From the NCBI RefSeq assembly GCF_001042485.2, contig NZ_LBMN02000035.1:248001-312000 (forward strand): 64,000 nucleotides of DNA. The letters are read 5' to 3'. The notes under the pieces were generated by a model. The model did no database searches and was not told the origin of the DNA. It saw nothing but the letters and a program-made list of their open reading frames with translations. This stretch comes from Bacillus paralicheniformis. Lineage in GTDB: Bacteria > Bacillota > Bacilli > Bacillales > Bacillaceae. Shown piece after piece: positions 54,254 through 64,000 of the stretch. The number at the start of each line of letters is the position of its first letter. Positions within the stretch are counted from its first letter, which is position 1. The position numbers were made by a program, and so were the translations under genes.

Positions 54254-54400
54254 TTACATATCGTGACTGGAATTATGTTTTTGTCTCGTATGGTTCCGGT
54301 TTTTAACTTTTTTGCTTCCGCTCAAAGGCTCTGGCTGCCCAGGCTGAGCTCCTTTCGGTGCGTTTTTGCGCATATCTTTGCCGTCGTTTTTATTTGTCAA
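54254..54400 (-). CDS. sspP: small acid-soluble spore protein P
   Basis: 48 residues, the exact B. subtilis SspP length. The C-terminal [21 protein letters not shown] and [11 protein letters not shown] are diagnostic. The TTG start follows GGAGGTTAAG at 8 bases. Spore-specific minor SASP, co-transcribed with sspO. Confidence 0.94.
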   Translation of the reverse strand: MTNKNDGKDMRKNAPKGAQPGQPEPLSGSKKVKNRNHTRQKHNSSHDM

Positions 54401-54441
54401 TGTCTTAACCTCCTAAGCCATTCATGAAGGATTTTTAGGAT

Positions 54442-54588
54442 TTATTGATTGGTCTTCCGTTTTTTGTTGTTTTGGCGTTCCGCCTCAGTGAGAATATGCT
54501 GGTCATCTTCAATATATCCCGCGCCGTTTCCTTGGCGTTTAGCATTGTTCATTCCATTGATGACATGATTTGCTTTTCGTTTGGCCAA
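54442..54588 (-). CDS. sspO: small acid-soluble spore protein O (CotK)
   Basis: 48 residues, typical SspO sequence ([35 protein letters not shown]). The TTG start follows GAGGTGATC. First gene of sspOP; sigma-G dependent in B. subtilis. Confidence 0.94.
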   Translation of the reverse strand: MAKRKANHVINGMNNAKRQGNGAGYIEDDQHILTEAERQNNKKRKTNQ

Positions 54589-54675
54589 TTTCGATCACCT
54601 CAGACTGTAGTATAGCCTTAGCGGGTGTATTGTATAAAAAAATGTATTTCCAGTAAAATAAACTTTTTTCCTTAT

Positions 54676-54690
54676 ATAAGGCATTCTTAT
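54676..54690 (+). promoter_or_regulatory. CcpC-type operator in the citB promoter region
   Basis: ATAA-GGCATTC-TTAT matches the ATAA-N7-TTAT dyad bound by the citrate-responsive repressor CcpC upstream of B. subtilis citB. Further TTAT/ATAA half sites flank it. The rest of 54600-54822 is an AT-rich promoter region. Confidence 0.75.
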
Positions 54691-54822
54691 TGAATTTAAT
54701 AAAAACATTGATATTTACTTATGTTTAAAATTGTTTTAAGATTAAATTGTGAGAAAATTGTGGTGAAATATGCCGATTTTTCTGGCGTATGATCTTGATC
54801 TTTAAAGGGGGATTTTGGAGAA

Positions 54823-57549
54823 ATGGCGAATCAGCAACAAGTCGCAAAAAAAGACGCTTTTCAATCAAGAAAAACGTTTACAGTACAAGGCAAAACGTAC
54901 AGCTATTATTCTTTAAAAGCATTAGAGGATCAAGGAATCGGAAACGTATCAAAACTTCCTTATTCCATTAAAGTTTTGCTCGAATCCGTTCTTCGTCAAG
55001 TAGACGGGAGAGTCATTACAAAGGAACACGTTGAAAACTTGGCAAAATGGGGCACTGCCGAATTAAAGGATATTGACGTTCCTTTCAAACCATCCCGCGT
55101 TATTTTGCAGGACTTTACCGGCGTTCCAGCCGTTGTAGACCTTGCTTCATTAAGAAAAGCGATGGCTTCAGTCGGCGGAGATCCGGATAAAATCAATCCT
55201 GAAATACCGGTAGACCTTGTCATCGACCACTCCGTACAAGTTGACAAAGCGGGTACGGAAGATGCATTGACAATTAATATGGACCTTGAATTCCAACGAA
55301 ATGCAGAGCGTTACAAATTTTTAAGCTGGGCTAAGAAAGCGTTTAATAACTATCAGGCTGTTCCCCCTGCTACAGGTATTGTTCACCAGGTGAACCTTGA
55401 GTATTTGGCAAACGTTGTCCATGCTGTGGAAGAAGACGGCGAGATTGTCGCTTATCCTGACACGCTTGTCGGTACTGACTCCCATACAACGATGATCAAC
55501 GGAATCGGCGTTCTCGGCTGGGGCGTCGGCGGAATTGAAGCTGAAGCGGGCATGCTCGGCCAGCCTTCATATTTCCCTGTACCTGAAGTAATCGGAGCGA
55601 AGCTTGTCGGAAAGCTGCCGAACGGCACGACGGCGACGGACTTGGCGCTTAAAGTAACACAGGTGCTGCGTGAAAAAGGCGTGGTCGGAAAGTTCGTCGA
55701 ATTCTTCGGACCGGGTGTTGCAGAACTTCCGCTTGCAGACCGTGCGACAATCGCAAATATGGCTCCTGAATACGGCGCGACTTGCGGTTTCTTCCCTGTT
55801 GATGAGGAAGCATTGGAATACATGCGTTTAACAGGCCGTGATGAAGAACATATCAATGTGGTGAAAGAATATTGCCGTCAAAACGGATTGTTCTACACGC
55901 CTGATCAGGAAGATCCCGTATTTACCGATATCGTTGAAATTGACTTGTCAAAAGTTGAAGCGAATCTTTCAGGTCCGAAGCGTCCTCAGGATCTCATTCC
56001 GCTGACTGACATGAAAGAGACATTCCACAAGCATTTGGCAAGCCCTGCAGGGAACCAGGGATTCGGTTTAAACGCGAGTGAGGCTGACAAAGAAATCAAA
56101 TTTAAGCTTGAAAACGGCGAAGAAGCCGTCATGAAAACGGGTGCGATTGCGATTGCGGCGATCACCAGCTGCACAAATACATCAAACCCTTATGTCTTAA
56201 TCGGTGCGGGCCTTGTCGCTAAAAAAGCGGTTGAACTGGGATTGAAAGTACCGAACTATGTGAAAACATCCCTGGCTCCGGGTTCAAAAGTCGTAACAGG
56301 CTACTTAGTCAATTCAGGCCTGCTTCCATATATGCGCGAGCTTGGATTTAACATCGTCGGATACGGCTGTACGACATGTATCGGGAACTCCGGACCGCTT
56401 GCGCCTGAAATCGAAAAAGCGGTTGCCGAAAACGACCTGCTGATTACGTCTGTCCTTTCCGGAAACCGTAACTTTGAAGGCCGGATTCATCCGCTTGTCA
56501 AAGGAAACTACCTGGCGTCTCCGCCGCTTGTCGTAGCCTATGCATTGGCGGGCACGGTAGATATTGACCTGAAAAACGAACCGATCGGCGTCGGAAAAGA
56601 CGGTCAAAACGTATACTTCAACGATATTTGGCCGACGATGGACGAAATCAACTCCGTCGTGAAGCAAACCGTTACTCCTGAGTTGTTCAGAAAAGAATAT
56701 GAGCGCGTGTTTGATGACAATGAACGCTGGAATGCGATTGAAACAACGGATGAAGCCCTGTATAAATGGGATGAAGAATCCACTTACATTCAAAACCCGC
56801 CGTTCTTTGAAAACATGTCAGTTGAGCCTGGTACGGTTGAACCGCTTAAAGGCTTGCGCATTGTCGGTAAATTCGGAGATTCTGTCACGACAGACCATAT
56901 TTCTCCTGCGGGAGCGATCGGCAAAGACACGCCAGCCGGAAAATATCTGCAGGAAAAAGGCGTTTCTCCTAGAGACTTCAATTCATATGGTTCAAGACGC
57001 GGAAACCATGAAGTCATGATGAGGGGAACATTCGCCAACATCAGAATCAAAAACCAGATCGCTCCGGGTACAGAAGGCGGTTATACAACGTATTGGCCGA
57101 CCGGAGAAGTAATGTCCATCTACGATGCCTGCATGAAGTATAAAGAAGACGGCACAGGTCTGGTCGTCATTGCCGGAAAAGACTACGGAATGGGTTCTTC
57201 CCGCGACTGGGCGGCAAAAGGAACAAATCTGCTCGGCATCAAAACCGTCATTGCAGAAAGCTTTGAAAGAATTCACAGAAGCAACCTTGTGCTGATGGGC
57301 GTTCTTCCGCTTCAATTTAAAGAGGGAGAAAACGCTGAAACGCTCGGTTTGACCGGGAAAGAAACGATTGAAGTTGACGTGAGTGAGACGGTTCGCCCGC
57401 GGGATCTCGTTCGAGTCAAAGCGATTGCCGAAGACGGCACAGTCAAGTCGTTTGAAGCTGTTGTACGCTTTGACAGCGAAGTAGAAATCGATTATTACCG
57501 TCACGGCGGAATCCTGCAAATGGTGCTCCGCAATAAAATGAAACAGTAA
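54823..57549 (+). CDS. citB: aconitate hydratase (aconitase)
   Basis: Citrate-isocitrate isomerase of the TCA cycle and a moonlighting iron-responsive RNA-binding protein in Bacillus. The 908 residues carry the [4Fe-4S] cysteines in [10 protein letters not shown] (~residue 450) and [13 protein letters not shown] (~residues 515-520). The C-terminal swivel domain holds [17 protein letters not shown] strong ribosome-binding site (AAAGGGGGA) precedes the ATG. Confidence 0.98.
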   Translation: MANQQQVAKKDAFQSRKTFTVQGKTYSYYSLKALEDQGIGNVSKLPYSIKVLLESVLRQVDGRVITKEHVENLAKWGTAELKDIDVPFKPSRVILQDFTGVPAVVDLASLRKAMASVGGDPDKINPEIPVDLVIDHSVQVDKAGTEDALTINMDLEFQRNAERYKFLSWAKKAFNNYQAVPPATGIVHQVNLEYLANVVHAVEEDGEIVAYPDTLVGTDSHTTMINGIGVLGWGVGGIEAEAGMLGQPSYFPVPEVIGAKLVGKLPNGTTATDLALKVTQVLREKGVVGKFVEFFGPGVAELPLADRATIANMAPEYGATCGFFPVDEEALEYMRLTGRDEEHINVVKEYCRQNGLFYTPDQEDPVFTDIVEIDLSKVEANLSGPKRPQDLIPLTDMKETFHKHLASPAGNQGFGLNASEADKEIKFKLENGEEAVMKTGAIAIAAITSCTNTSNPYVLIGAGLVAKKAVELGLKVPNYVKTSLAPGSKVVTGYLVNSGLLPYMRELGFNIVGYGCTTCIGNSGPLAPEIEKAVAENDLLITSVLSGNRNFEGRIHPLVKGNYLASPPLVVAYALAGTVDIDLKNEPIGVGKDGQNVYFNDIWPTMDEINSVVKQTVTPELFRKEYERVFDDNERWNAIETTDEALYKWDEESTYIQNPPFFENMSVEPGTVEPLKGLRIVGKFGDSVTTDHISPAGAIGKDTPAGKYLQEKGVSPRDFNSYGSRRGNHEVMMRGTFANIRIKNQIAPGTEGGYTTYWPTGEVMSIYDACMKYKEDGTGLVVIAGKDYGMGSSRDWAAKGTNLLGIKTVIAESFERIHRSNLVLMGVLPLQFKEGENAETLGLTGKETIEVDVSETVRPRDLVRVKAIAEDGTVKSFEAVVRFDSEVEIDYYRHGGILQMVLRNKMKQ

Positions 57550-57556
57550 TTGAATG

Positions 57557-57590
57557 AGGAGAGAAAGCCTTTAGCTTTCTCTTCTTTTTT
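57557..57590 (+). terminator. citB terminator
   Basis: GAGAGAAAGC / GCTTTCTCTTC stem, six Ts. Confidence 0.88.
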
Positions 57591-57618
57591 CAGCGTGATC
57601 CTGAATTGGAGGATGCCG

Positions 57619-58125
57619 ATGATGAAAAAATTGCTGGCTGCCGCGTTTCTTTTCGTTTTGGCCGGTCTTGCGGTATGGAACTTCACAGGGCAAAAGGAAG
57701 CCGAAATCGGCATTGCGAAAGGAGACAAGGCGCCTGATTTTACGCTTCCGTCTTTAAAGGATGGAAACGATGTATCTTTATCAGACTTTAAAGGAAAAAA
57801 AGTGCTGTTAAATTTTTGGGCCACCTGGTGTAAACCGTGTGAAATAGAAATGCCTGCAATGGAAGAACTCCAAAACGAAAATCAGGACATTGCCGTTTTG
57901 GCCGTCAACTTTACCTCTTCCGAGAAAAACGAAGAGTCGGTCAAAACGTTTGCCGAAAGGCACGGTTTACATTTCCCTATCGTCTTAGATCGCACGGGCA
58001 TCAATGCGAAATACGAGATTTTTTCGTATCCGACAACATTTATTATTGATGAAAACGGAATGATTCAAGATATCGTCCTTGGGACGATGTCGAAAAAGAA
58101 TATGGAAGAAAAGCTGGGATTATAA
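57619..58125 (+). CDS. yneN: YneN, membrane-anchored thioredoxin-like protein
   Basis: 168 residues with an N-terminal signal anchor (residues ~4-20, LLAAAFLFVLAGLAVWNF) and an extracytoplasmic thioredoxin fold of the ResA/TlpA group. The redox site is WATWCKPCEIEMPAMEEL (CxxC), and the cis-Pro is in FSYPTTFII. It probably receives electrons from CcdA. It lies just behind citB as in B. subtilis. Confidence 0.92.
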   Translation: MMKKLLAAAFLFVLAGLAVWNFTGQKEAEIGIAKGDKAPDFTLPSLKDGNDVSLSDFKGKKVLLNFWATWCKPCEIEMPAMEELQNENQDIAVLAVNFTSSEKNEESVKTFAERHGLHFPIVLDRTGINAKYEIFSYPTTFIIDENGMIQDIVLGTMSKKNMEEKLGL

Positions 58126-58143
58126 AAAATCCCGGCTTTTTTG
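58111..58143 (+). terminator. yneN terminator
   Basis: AAGCTGGGATT / AATCCCGGCTT stem with six Ts. The left arm is within the last codons. Confidence 0.85.
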
Positions 58144-58196
58144 CTTATATCGCCCAAAAAATGGTGAAAATGAAAACAAGCTGGAGGTGATTCAAC

Positions 58197-58322
58197 ATGA
58201 AAAAAACGAAAAGGCGGACATTTGAAGAACTTGTCTTGGAAAACAAAAAGGAGCTCATGACCAACCAGGAGTTTCTTGATCGGCTGGAAGATAAGCTTGA
58301 AGAGAAATTTAAGCTGAAGTGA
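58197..58322 (+). CDS. FbpB-like small basic protein
   Basis: 41 residues, helical and basic. The sequence RRTFEELVLENKKELMTNQEF with the DRLEDKLEEKF end resembles FbpB-type Fur-regulated basic proteins, proposed partners of the FsrA sRNA. GGAGGTGATTC gives a good start. I see no Fur box upstream, so iron control is not supported here. Confidence 0.75.
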   Translation: MKKTKRRTFEELVLENKKELMTNQEFLDRLEDKLEEKFKLK

Positions 58323-58390
58323 CTTTTTAAAAATCGATTCATGTTTACGCTCCTTTTTGAGAATCCTAATGCTGAAAAGGAGGGATAGAC

Positions 58391-58534
58391 ATGCCGAGGG
58401 AACATGACAAACAGTCTAAATTTGCCCCGAGCCATCTTGGGACAAAACCGGTAGAATATAAGCGCAACAAAGGAAAAAAGATGCATGATAAATCAGGAGA
58501 AACGCCGATCATTATGCAGACAAAAGGCGAGTAA
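58391..58534 (+). CDS. sspN: small acid-soluble spore protein N
   Basis: 47 residues. The core FAPSHLGTKPVEYKRNKGKKM and the C-terminus PIIMQTKGE identify SspN. AAAGGAGGG precedes the ATG. Operon with tlp, 25 bases downstream; forespore-specific in B. subtilis. Confidence 0.93.
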   Translation: MPREHDKQSKFAPSHLGTKPVEYKRNKGKKMHDKSGETPIIMQTKGE

Positions 58535-58559
58535 AGAAGAAAAGGAGGCAGAGACCCGC

Positions 58560-58796
58560 ATGACACACCAAAAACATCATCCGGATGACAGATCAGACAA
58601 CGTGGAGAAGCTTCAAGACATGGTGCAGAACACAATCGAAAATATCGAGGAGTCTGAGGAGCAGCTGTCTTTTGCCAACCAGGCGGAACAGGAGCAGATC
58701 CGCGAAAAAAATCAACGCCGAAATGAGAGCATTGAGGCGATGCGCAATGAAATCCATGACGAGGCGGAAGACCGCGAAAACGGATATCATCAATAA
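58560..58796 (+). CDS. tlp: small acid-soluble spore protein Tlp
   Basis: 78 residues, helical and charged. HPDDRSDNVEKLQDMVQNTIENIEE and EQIREKNQRRNESIEAMRNEI match Tlp. The ATG at 58560 has AAGGAGGC upstream; the longer frame overlaps sspN and is not used. Confidence 0.94.
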   Translation: MTHQKHHPDDRSDNVEKLQDMVQNTIENIEESEEQLSFANQAEQEQIREKNQRRNESIEAMRNEIHDEAEDRENGYHQ

Positions 58797-58819
58797 ACCA
58801 GGGCGACCTGGTTTTTTTG
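58796..58819 (+). terminator. tlp terminator
   Basis: AACCAGG-GCGA-CCTGGTT stem, seven Ts. Confidence 0.9.
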
Positions 58820-58900
58820 CATGAAGCCGTCTGTCGTGTTTTTGCCCATTCTATATGCTAAGATTGGATTATATATATTGTGAAAAGGGAGTAGAGGAAT

Positions 58901-59317
58901 TTGTACGTCTCAAAAAAAGAAATAGAAGTCCGCTATGCCGAAACAGACCAAATGGGGGTCGTCTATCACGCCAATTATTTGATTTGGATGGAGGTTGGAC
59001 GGACGGCTTTAATTAAAGAACTCGGCTTCTCTTACGCCGAAATGGAGAAAGACGGCATCCTGTCGCCTGTCGTGGATATCAATGTCCGCTACGTCAAACC
59101 TCTTCGCTACGGTGAAACCGCGACGGTACATACATGGATTGAAGAATATAATGGCTTTAAAACGGTATATGGGTATGAAATCTTCAATTCCGCTGGTGAA
59201 ACCGCTGTGAAGGCCACATCGTCCCATATTTGCGTTGACGGGGACAGCTTCAAACCGGTTCAGTTCCGTAAGCTTTATCCAAAGTGGCATGAAGCTTATG
59301 AAGAGGCCAAAAAGTAA
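58901..59317 (+). CDS. yneP: YneP, 4-hydroxybenzoyl-CoA thioesterase-family acyl-CoA thioesterase
   Basis: 138 residues of the hot-dog fold. The active-site Asp region is RYAETDQMGVVYHANYLIWMEVGRTALIKELGFSY. It hydrolyses acyl-CoA; the substrate is unknown. The TTG start follows GGGAG...AGAGG. Its stop overlaps the yneQ start. Confidence 0.92.
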   Translation: MYVSKKEIEVRYAETDQMGVVYHANYLIWMEVGRTALIKELGFSYAEMEKDGILSPVVDINVRYVKPLRYGETATVHTWIEEYNGFKTVYGYEIFNSAGETAVKATSSHICVDGDSFKPVQFRKLYPKWHEAYEEAKK

Positions 59318-59619
59318 TGGCATTCGGTATTAAAAGAAACGAGCTGAACGAATGGAAGCGCGCCGTTTTAAACGGCGAAGTTGCGTTCCTCACGCATTAC
59401 TGGCTCGATGACAGGTATCCGGATGTCAATACCGTGACAAAAGCCGGATGCGGCAACATTGATAAGCTTGCAGAGTGGGGCAAACAGTACGGACTGAAAA
59501 AAGAGTGGATCCATAAAAGAAGCAAATTTCCTCACTTTGATTTATTGGGAGAGAAGCAGATCGAGATTTTAAAACAAGAAAAGCTCTCAAGCCATATCAA
59601 GCGTTTCAGGCTCGAATAA
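59317..59619 (+). CDS. yneQ: YneQ, conserved hypothetical protein
   Basis: 100 residues, basic and Trp-rich, soluble (FLTHYWLDDRYPDVNTVTKAGCGNIDKLAEWGKQYGLKKEWIHKRSKFPHFDLLG). Coupled to yneP by overlap, as in B. subtilis. Function unknown. A hairpin GAAACAAGCAAG/CTTGCTTGTTTC (59651-59681) follows but has no T tract. Confidence 0.88.
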   Translation: MAFGIKRNELNEWKRAVLNGEVAFLTHYWLDDRYPDVNTVTKAGCGNIDKLAEWGKQYGLKKEWIHKRSKFPHFDLLGEKQIEILKQEKLSSHIKRFRLE

Positions 59620-59843
59620 TCCGGTGTTTTAGAGATACCCGGACACCCTTGAAACAAGCAAGCATTGTCCTTGCTTGTTTCATCCTGATGAGCAAACATT
59701 GAAGGAGAAAAAGTCGGAACGATATCTTTAGTTTCAATGATGTCGTACCTTAGTGTTTTTCATGCCTTGATAAGGCCGCAGTCATTTTATTTTTCGTGAA
59801 AAAGTCCCTAAAACAAGAAGTTTTAGGGAGCAGAGTAAGCGTC

Positions 59844-60206
59844 TCATTGACTTTGATTGTTTAATTTGTGCATGATGTCCTGATCTATTTGCTTCTCGCT
59901 TGCTTTTTCTTTGCTGGATATGATTTCCCTTCTGTCTTCCCAATGAATAATATAATACTGACCTTTCTGCATTTTTTCCTGAGAAGAGAGTTTTAGGTTT
60001 TTGGGTTTTCCATCTTTATCATAACCCGTAACATCATAGTTATAATTTATATATGTGTATCCATCACTTGTTTTTTCTTTAACGACTTTTGGATCTGTTG
60101 TAATTTTGACGTAATAATCTTCCGTTGAATAATATCCGGAATATAAAAAGTAGCCCCCGGCCAAAATCATCAGTCCTACCGTTAAAATCCCTAAAAACCA
60201 TTTCAT
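59844..60206 (-). CDS. YxeA-family (DUF1093) membrane-anchored protein
   Basis: 120 residues with an N-terminal hydrophobic anchor (residues ~4-24, without a lipobox Cys). The YxeA domain follows: DYYVKITTDPKVVKEK...YTYINYNYDVTGYDKDGKPKNLKL...KGQYYIIHWEDRREI. Related to the lipoprotein at 33110-33466. The GAGGTGATAAAAG site precedes the ATG. Confidence 0.83.
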   Translation of the reverse strand: MKWFLGILTVGLMILAGGYFLYSGYYSTEDYYVKITTDPKVVKEKTSDGYTYINYNYDVTGYDKDGKPKNLKLSSQEKMQKGQYYIIHWEDRREIISSKEKASEKQIDQDIMHKLNNQSQ

Positions 60207-60632
60207 CTTTTATCACCTCGAACCCATCATATATAAAACCTCCAAACGAAACCATTGATTTATCTTACATATTCCTTTCACTGTTGTAAGCATTTAAAGT
60301 CCAAGCGCACCAAAAAAACAGCTACTTGAAGCAGGGAGAAGCATTGAGAAAAAAGAACCTGTTCACCATTAGATCTGATAAGGGTAAATTGAGGCTTTAG
60401 CATTTGAGAAAATCACTTTTCAGTTGTGGCTTGTTGCAGATAAAAGAAGGGGAGGTTTTTGCGAAATAGGGGGAAAATCGTTTTCCATTCTATCAATCGC
60501 TGTTATGCTGACTATTAAAAATATATTTGAAGCATCAGTGCAGTGAAATTATATTTTCCAAGCAAAAAGACACCTTTTTGGTGAAGATGTCCTTCGAAAA
60601 TACCCATCATAATCAATTGAGACTGCCATTTT
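60207..60632. other. 426-base intergenic stretch
   Basis: No gene seen. A weak hairpin CACC-AAAAA-GGTG with T run near 60566-60585 on the minus strand may terminate the DUF218 gene. The promoter of the YxeA-family gene should be at the left edge. Confidence 0.4.
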
Positions 60633-61673
60633 TTAATCAATGAAAAAATTAAATGCGGTCAAAAGGATAGAAATACCCAATATAGTTCCCACGACAATGC
60701 TATGCCGTTTACGATTCATCACCACAACAGCGATATATTCACGGATCATGGCGTTCGGCCAATAATAAAAAGCGGTCTTTGAACCGATGCCATCGCTTTT
60801 CAAGCCTGCTCGTTTTGCATATAGGCTGGCACGGAACAGATGGAAATTGTTTGTTGTGAAGATGCTGTTATATTTGCCGTCTGTTAATGAGTCCATCAGT
60901 TGTTTGGAGAAAAGCATATTTTGATATGTATTTACAGAACGGTCTTCTTTCAAAGTGTGCTCTCCAGGTATCCCTTTTTTTATAGCATATCTTTGCATAG
61001 CTTCGGCTTCAGAAAGATTTTCATCAGGTCCTTGCCCGCCGGAGAAAATGATTTTAGGCGGAGAAGCAACAGCTGTCTGTTTCAAATAAAAATCGACAGC
61101 CTTATTGATCCTGCTTGCTAAAAGCGGGGGTACTGTATCGTTAATTAATCCACTCCCGAGAACGATGATGTAATCCTGATTAAGCTTCGGTCTGTTAAAT
61201 TGATATAGAAAATAAGCTGTTAAGAAATTTGTTAAATGAAAAAAGAAATAGATCGTAATAAGCGATGATTCCGCAAACAATGGCTGAACATTTGGCGATA
61301 AAAAACGAGCGGGGTCAATCACGGATAATAGGAAAAATATGATAATGCCTAACCCGGAAATTAAAGTCAAACAATTAGACAATCGCCGTCCTTCTCTTTT
61401 GATAAGAATTCTCGCATTCAGAAATAACCCGATCATTAAAGCAAATAGACCAAACGTTAGGATAAAGAAAAAGATCAGCAGCGGTACAATGACGAACAGT
61501 CTGAAAAAACCGATTCCGACAACGTATGCCAGATAGTAGGATAGAACAAGAAATGAACAAAAAAATAGATTGAATAAAAAACCGTTGATGATCCTTCTTC
61601 GGTCCGTTAAATAAAAGATCAGAAAAACAGCTAGCAAAATAAAGGTTTTCACACCGTAAACCATGTCAAACAC
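60633..61673 (-). CDS. YdcF/DUF218-family membrane protein
   Basis: 346 residues. The N-terminal half has about five hydrophobic helices. The C-terminal DUF218 domain begins near residue 170 with the typical YIIVLGSGLINDTVPPLLASRINKA, then KIIFSGGQGPDENLSEAEAM, EDRSVNTYQNMLFSK and FTTNNFHLFRA. A last hydrophobic helix closes the protein. Relatives (SanA/ElyC/YdcF) act in envelope homeostasis. It interrupts the yneQ-yneR order of B. subtilis. Confidence 0.85.
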   Translation of the reverse strand: MFDMVYGVKTFILLAVFLIFYLTDRRRIINGFLFNLFFCSFLVLSYYLAYVVGIGFFRLFVIVPLLIFFFILTFGLFALMIGLFLNARILIKREGRRLSNCLTLISGLGIIIFFLLSVIDPARFLSPNVQPLFAESSLITIYFFFHLTNFLTAYFLYQFNRPKLNQDYIIVLGSGLINDTVPPLLASRINKAVDFYLKQTAVASPPKIIFSGGQGPDENLSEAEAMQRYAIKKGIPGEHTLKEDRSVNTYQNMLFSKQLMDSLTDGKYNSIFTTNNFHLFRASLYAKRAGLKSDGIGSKTAFYYWPNAMIREYIAVVVMNRKRHSIVVGTILGISILLTAFNFFID

Positions 61674-61775
61674 CTCGATCTCAATGACTCTGTATAATAT
61701 GGGAAAATCCTTGCCGGTTTATTTTAGACGAACTGCATTTTAGATATACAGAATCTATACTCACTCGGTTATTCG

Positions 61776-61822
61776 GGAGGTGTACGCAGCGTACGGTGTG
61801 CAGCTGCCGCACACTCAGGCGA
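61776..61822. other. two tandem small hairpins
   Basis: GTACGC-AGC-GTAC and GTGTGC-AGCTGCC-GCACAC lie side by side between two minus-strand genes, with no T tract. Possible regulatory or repeat element. Confidence 0.3.
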
Positions 61823-61873
61823 GCCAGTCTATGTGTTGGAAGGCTTTTTTCGGTACTTTAATTAAGATGAAAA

Positions 61874-61912
61874 ATAAAAAAACTTGCAGAAAAACAAGAG
61901 TTTCTCTGCAAG
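61874..61912 (-). terminator. yneR terminator
   Basis: Minus strand CTTGCAGA / TCTGCAAG stem followed by seven Ts. Confidence 0.85.
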
Positions 61913-61931
61913 CTTTATAAAATGCTCTTTT

Positions 61932-62219
61932 TTACTGATATTCAAAAACAGGCTCTTCCGAAGATTCGTTATAGGTGACAAGCAGATCATGGCCGTCGAA
62001 ATACCATACATCGCTTTCTTCAACGAAAAACGTAATGCCGTCTTTTTCCGCGCTCACACCGATTTGCTGCGGCTCATCTTTTGAAACCCCAAGGGAGAAG
62101 CCTTTTTGAACATTGCTGCAGCCTCCGTAACGGACAAAGAAGCGAACCTGATCTCCTTCTTTTAAATCAAGCTCGTCCTTATACCATTTAAGCGCCTCTT
62201 CATTAATTTTCAAATTCAC
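61932..62219 (-). CDS. yneR: YneR, HesB/IscA-like protein
   Basis: 95 residues, the B. subtilis length, of the HesB-like fold: KWYKDELDLKEGDQVRFFVRYGGCSNVQKGFSLGV and FFVEESDVWYFDGHDL. Only one of the three IscA cysteines is present, so it is not a standard Fe-S scaffold. The GTG at 62219 has AAGGAG at 8 bases; the longer frame from 62249 is less likely. Confidence 0.93.
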   Translation of the reverse strand: MNLKINEEALKWYKDELDLKEGDQVRFFVRYGGCSNVQKGFSLGVSKDEPQQIGVSAEKDGITFFVEESDVWYFDGHDLLVTYNESSEEPVFEYQ

Positions 62220-62321
62220 GGGCAAGCACTCCTTCATCATTTGTTTCAAAGCATGCTGAATCTATTTATAGTATATAACGATTTTGTCCGATCATGAAAA
62301 TATAATGTTTTTCGGATAGGC

Positions 62322-62915
62322 TCATTTTTTGCCGGACATCCACTTGATTTTGGGCTCGGTTTTATCCATAATGCGTTTAATGTTCGTCCTGTGTCTGTAT
62401 ACGACAAACGCCGTTAGAAAGGCGACGACTGCCACCAATAAAAGATCTTTCGTAAACAGGCTGTAAACCGTTGTATACAAGCCGGTTAAAATGGAAGAAA
62501 GCGATACATATTTTGTGATATACAAAAACAGAAAGAACACCGCAATCATTGTGAGAAACAGAAAAGGCTGATAGCAAAGCAATACGCCTCCGGAAGTAGC
62601 GACAGCTTTTCCGCCTTTAAATTTGGCGAACACAGGGAACATATGCCCGATGACTGCGGCTACACCGGCCAACAAAGGGTGTACGCCGATGTGGAGGATG
62701 GTGGGCAGAAAGGCGGCGAGCGTCCCTTTCAAAATATCCGCAGCCACCACGATGGAGCCGGCTTTCACCCCAAGTGTCCGGAATGCATTGGTGGCGCCAA
62801 GATTGCCGCTGCCGTGTTCCCTGATGTCGATTCCTTTGGCGGCCTTTCCGACAATTAAGCCGGACGGAATGCTGCCGAGTAGATAGGCTAAAACAAATAA
62901 TAAAGCAATTAACAT
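62322..62915 (-). CDS. plsY: glycerol-3-phosphate acyltransferase PlsY
   Basis: Transfers the acyl group from acyl-phosphate to glycerol-3-phosphate, the first step of phospholipid synthesis. The 197 residues form about five to seven membrane helices with the three conserved loops: [29 protein letters not shown] and [12 protein letters not shown]. The ATG at 62915 has AAAGGAG at 7 bases. Confidence 0.96.
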   Translation of the reverse strand: MLIALLFVLAYLLGSIPSGLIVGKAAKGIDIREHGSGNLGATNAFRTLGVKAGSIVVAADILKGTLAAFLPTILHIGVHPLLAGVAAVIGHMFPVFAKFKGGKAVATSGGVLLCYQPFLFLTMIAVFFLFLYITKYVSLSSILTGLYTTVYSLFTKDLLLVAVVAFLTAFVVYRHRTNIKRIMDKTEPKIKWMSGKK

Positions 62916-63093
62916 TTCATTTCTCCTTTTTAGATGATCCCTTCTCTTTATTTTAACATGAGAGGCGCTTTTCATGACGGCTTTTCTTTAGAAGTACCGT
63001 ATATATCATACAAGATAATGCGCCCTAATCATATGAAAATTTTGATTATCGCCTTTGATTTCGTGTAAACTGAACGTAAAAGGAGTGATCGCC

Positions 63094-63507
63094 ATGGAAA
63101 ACCCTTCTAAACAGGAAATCAAAAGCATTCTTGAAAACAGTAAACGAATCGCGGTAGTCGGCCTGTCCGACAATCCTGAAAGAACATCGTACATGGTATC
63201 AAAAGCGATGCAGGACGCGGGATATGACATCATCCCTGTCAATCCGTCCATAGATGAGGCGCTGGGCGTCAAGGCTGTGGCATCATTAAAAGACATTGAA
63301 GGACATGTCGATATCGTCAATGTGTTCAGAAGATCCGAACATCTGCGCGATGTCGCAAAGGAATTCTTGGAGATAGACGCAGATGTGTTTTGGGCGCAGC
63401 AGGGGCTTGTCAACGAAGAAGCTTATCGGCTTCTGAGCGAAAAAGGCTATACGGTGATTATGGATTTGTGTATAAAAGTGGCACACGCGTTAACAAAATC
63501 GGCATAA
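63094..63507 (+). CDS. yneT: YneT (YccU family), CoA-binding protein
   Basis: 137 residues of Rossmann-like CoA-binding fold: KRIAVVGLSDNPERTSYMVSKAMQDAGYDIIPVNPSIDE and VDIVNVFRRSEHLRDVAKEFLEIDADVFWAQQGLVNEEA. Divergent from plsY; AAAGGAGTG precedes the ATG. Confidence 0.93.
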   Translation: MENPSKQEIKSILENSKRIAVVGLSDNPERTSYMVSKAMQDAGYDIIPVNPSIDEALGVKAVASLKDIEGHVDIVNVFRRSEHLRDVAKEFLEIDADVFWAQQGLVNEEAYRLLSEKGYTVIMDLCIKVAHALTKSA

Positions 63508-63551
63508 AAAAGACAAAAATCCTTGTTTATTCAAGGGTTTTTGTCTTTTTT
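63506..63551 (+). terminator. yneT terminator
   Basis: AAAAAGACAAAAATCCTTG / CAAGGGTTTTTGTCTTTTT: long stem and T run. Confidence 0.92.
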
Positions 63552-63815
63552 ATGCGAGAATATGTTTGCGAATTGCTGTGAAAAACGGCTACAATAAGTC
63601 TTGGACAGTTTTTTTAAGAATGATTTTCCAATTGCTGGTGGAAAAGCCTTGTCCTCCAAGGGACGAATCGTGTAAAATGACGGCTGTGCAAAAAAACGGC
63701 TTTCATTTTAACATTTTCCCGACAATGCTTGAAGCGATTGGAAAAGAATCGGATAATACTTTGCTTTACATGACAGAGTGTGTATTATTCTTTATAAGCA
63801 ATGTTTGATTTTTGA

Positions 63816-64000
<185 letters not shown>

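Overview
The window is a chromosomal segment of a Bacillus of the B. subtilis group, most likely B. licheniformis or a close relative (B. paralicheniformis). Two blocks keep the B. subtilis gene order: spoVK-hflX(ynbA)-ynbB-glnR-glnA, and thyA...lexA-yneA-yneB-ynzC-tkt-sirA-yneF-ynzD-ccdA-yneI-ccdC-yneK-cotM-sspP-sspO-citB-yneN-sspN-tlp-yneP-yneQ...yneR-plsY-yneT-parE. The species call also rests on a complete urease operon and on nucB lying next to thyA. It is inference, because no database was searched.

Layout. 1-5.0 kb: the urease genes ureC (5' end cut by the window), ureE, ureF, ureG, ureD and a nickel permease gene. 5.0-7.8 kb: a PadR regulator and poorly known accessory genes. 7.8-13.4 kb: core genes spoVK, hflX, ynbB and glnRA with its GlnR operators. 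13.4-20 kb: an AT-rich island behind glnA. In it the 3' end of glnA occurs twice, phage-lysin remnants lie behind both copies, and there is a secreted SdpC-like candidate toxin facing a small membrane protein. It also holds two copies of a 55-residue membrane-peptide gene with its promoter, and a three-gene operon resembling DUF6323/DUF6179 families. 20-37.7 kb: accessory genes: two manganese catalases, a KhtTU K+/H+ antiporter, a short Rok-like nucleoid protein, a compact structured element with 14-bp inverted ends behind a coiled-coil gene, the yvdT-yvdS-yvdR efflux set, speG, and a frameshifted ResA-like gene. 37.7-41.8 kb: a TetR regulator, then a quinone/catechol detoxification cluster (mhqR, ring-cleaving dioxygenase, flavin reductase, WrbA quinone reductase) with three MhqR-type palindromes. 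42-64 kb: a prohibitin-like protein, thyA, nucB, a candidate 70-nt sRNA, the SOS genes lexA/yneA, then the conserved core run to parE, which is cut by the window end.

How the genes work together. ureEFGD and the permease mature and supply nickel to UreC. GlnR controls nitrogen assimilation through glnRA. LexA and YneA couple DNA damage to a division block. sirA, ynzD, cotM, sspP, sspO, sspN, tlp, spoVK and nucB form a scattered sporulation set. The regulators MhqR and YvdT each sit beside their likely targets with visible operators. The stretch from the glnA duplication to about 31 kb holds most of the unexplained material.
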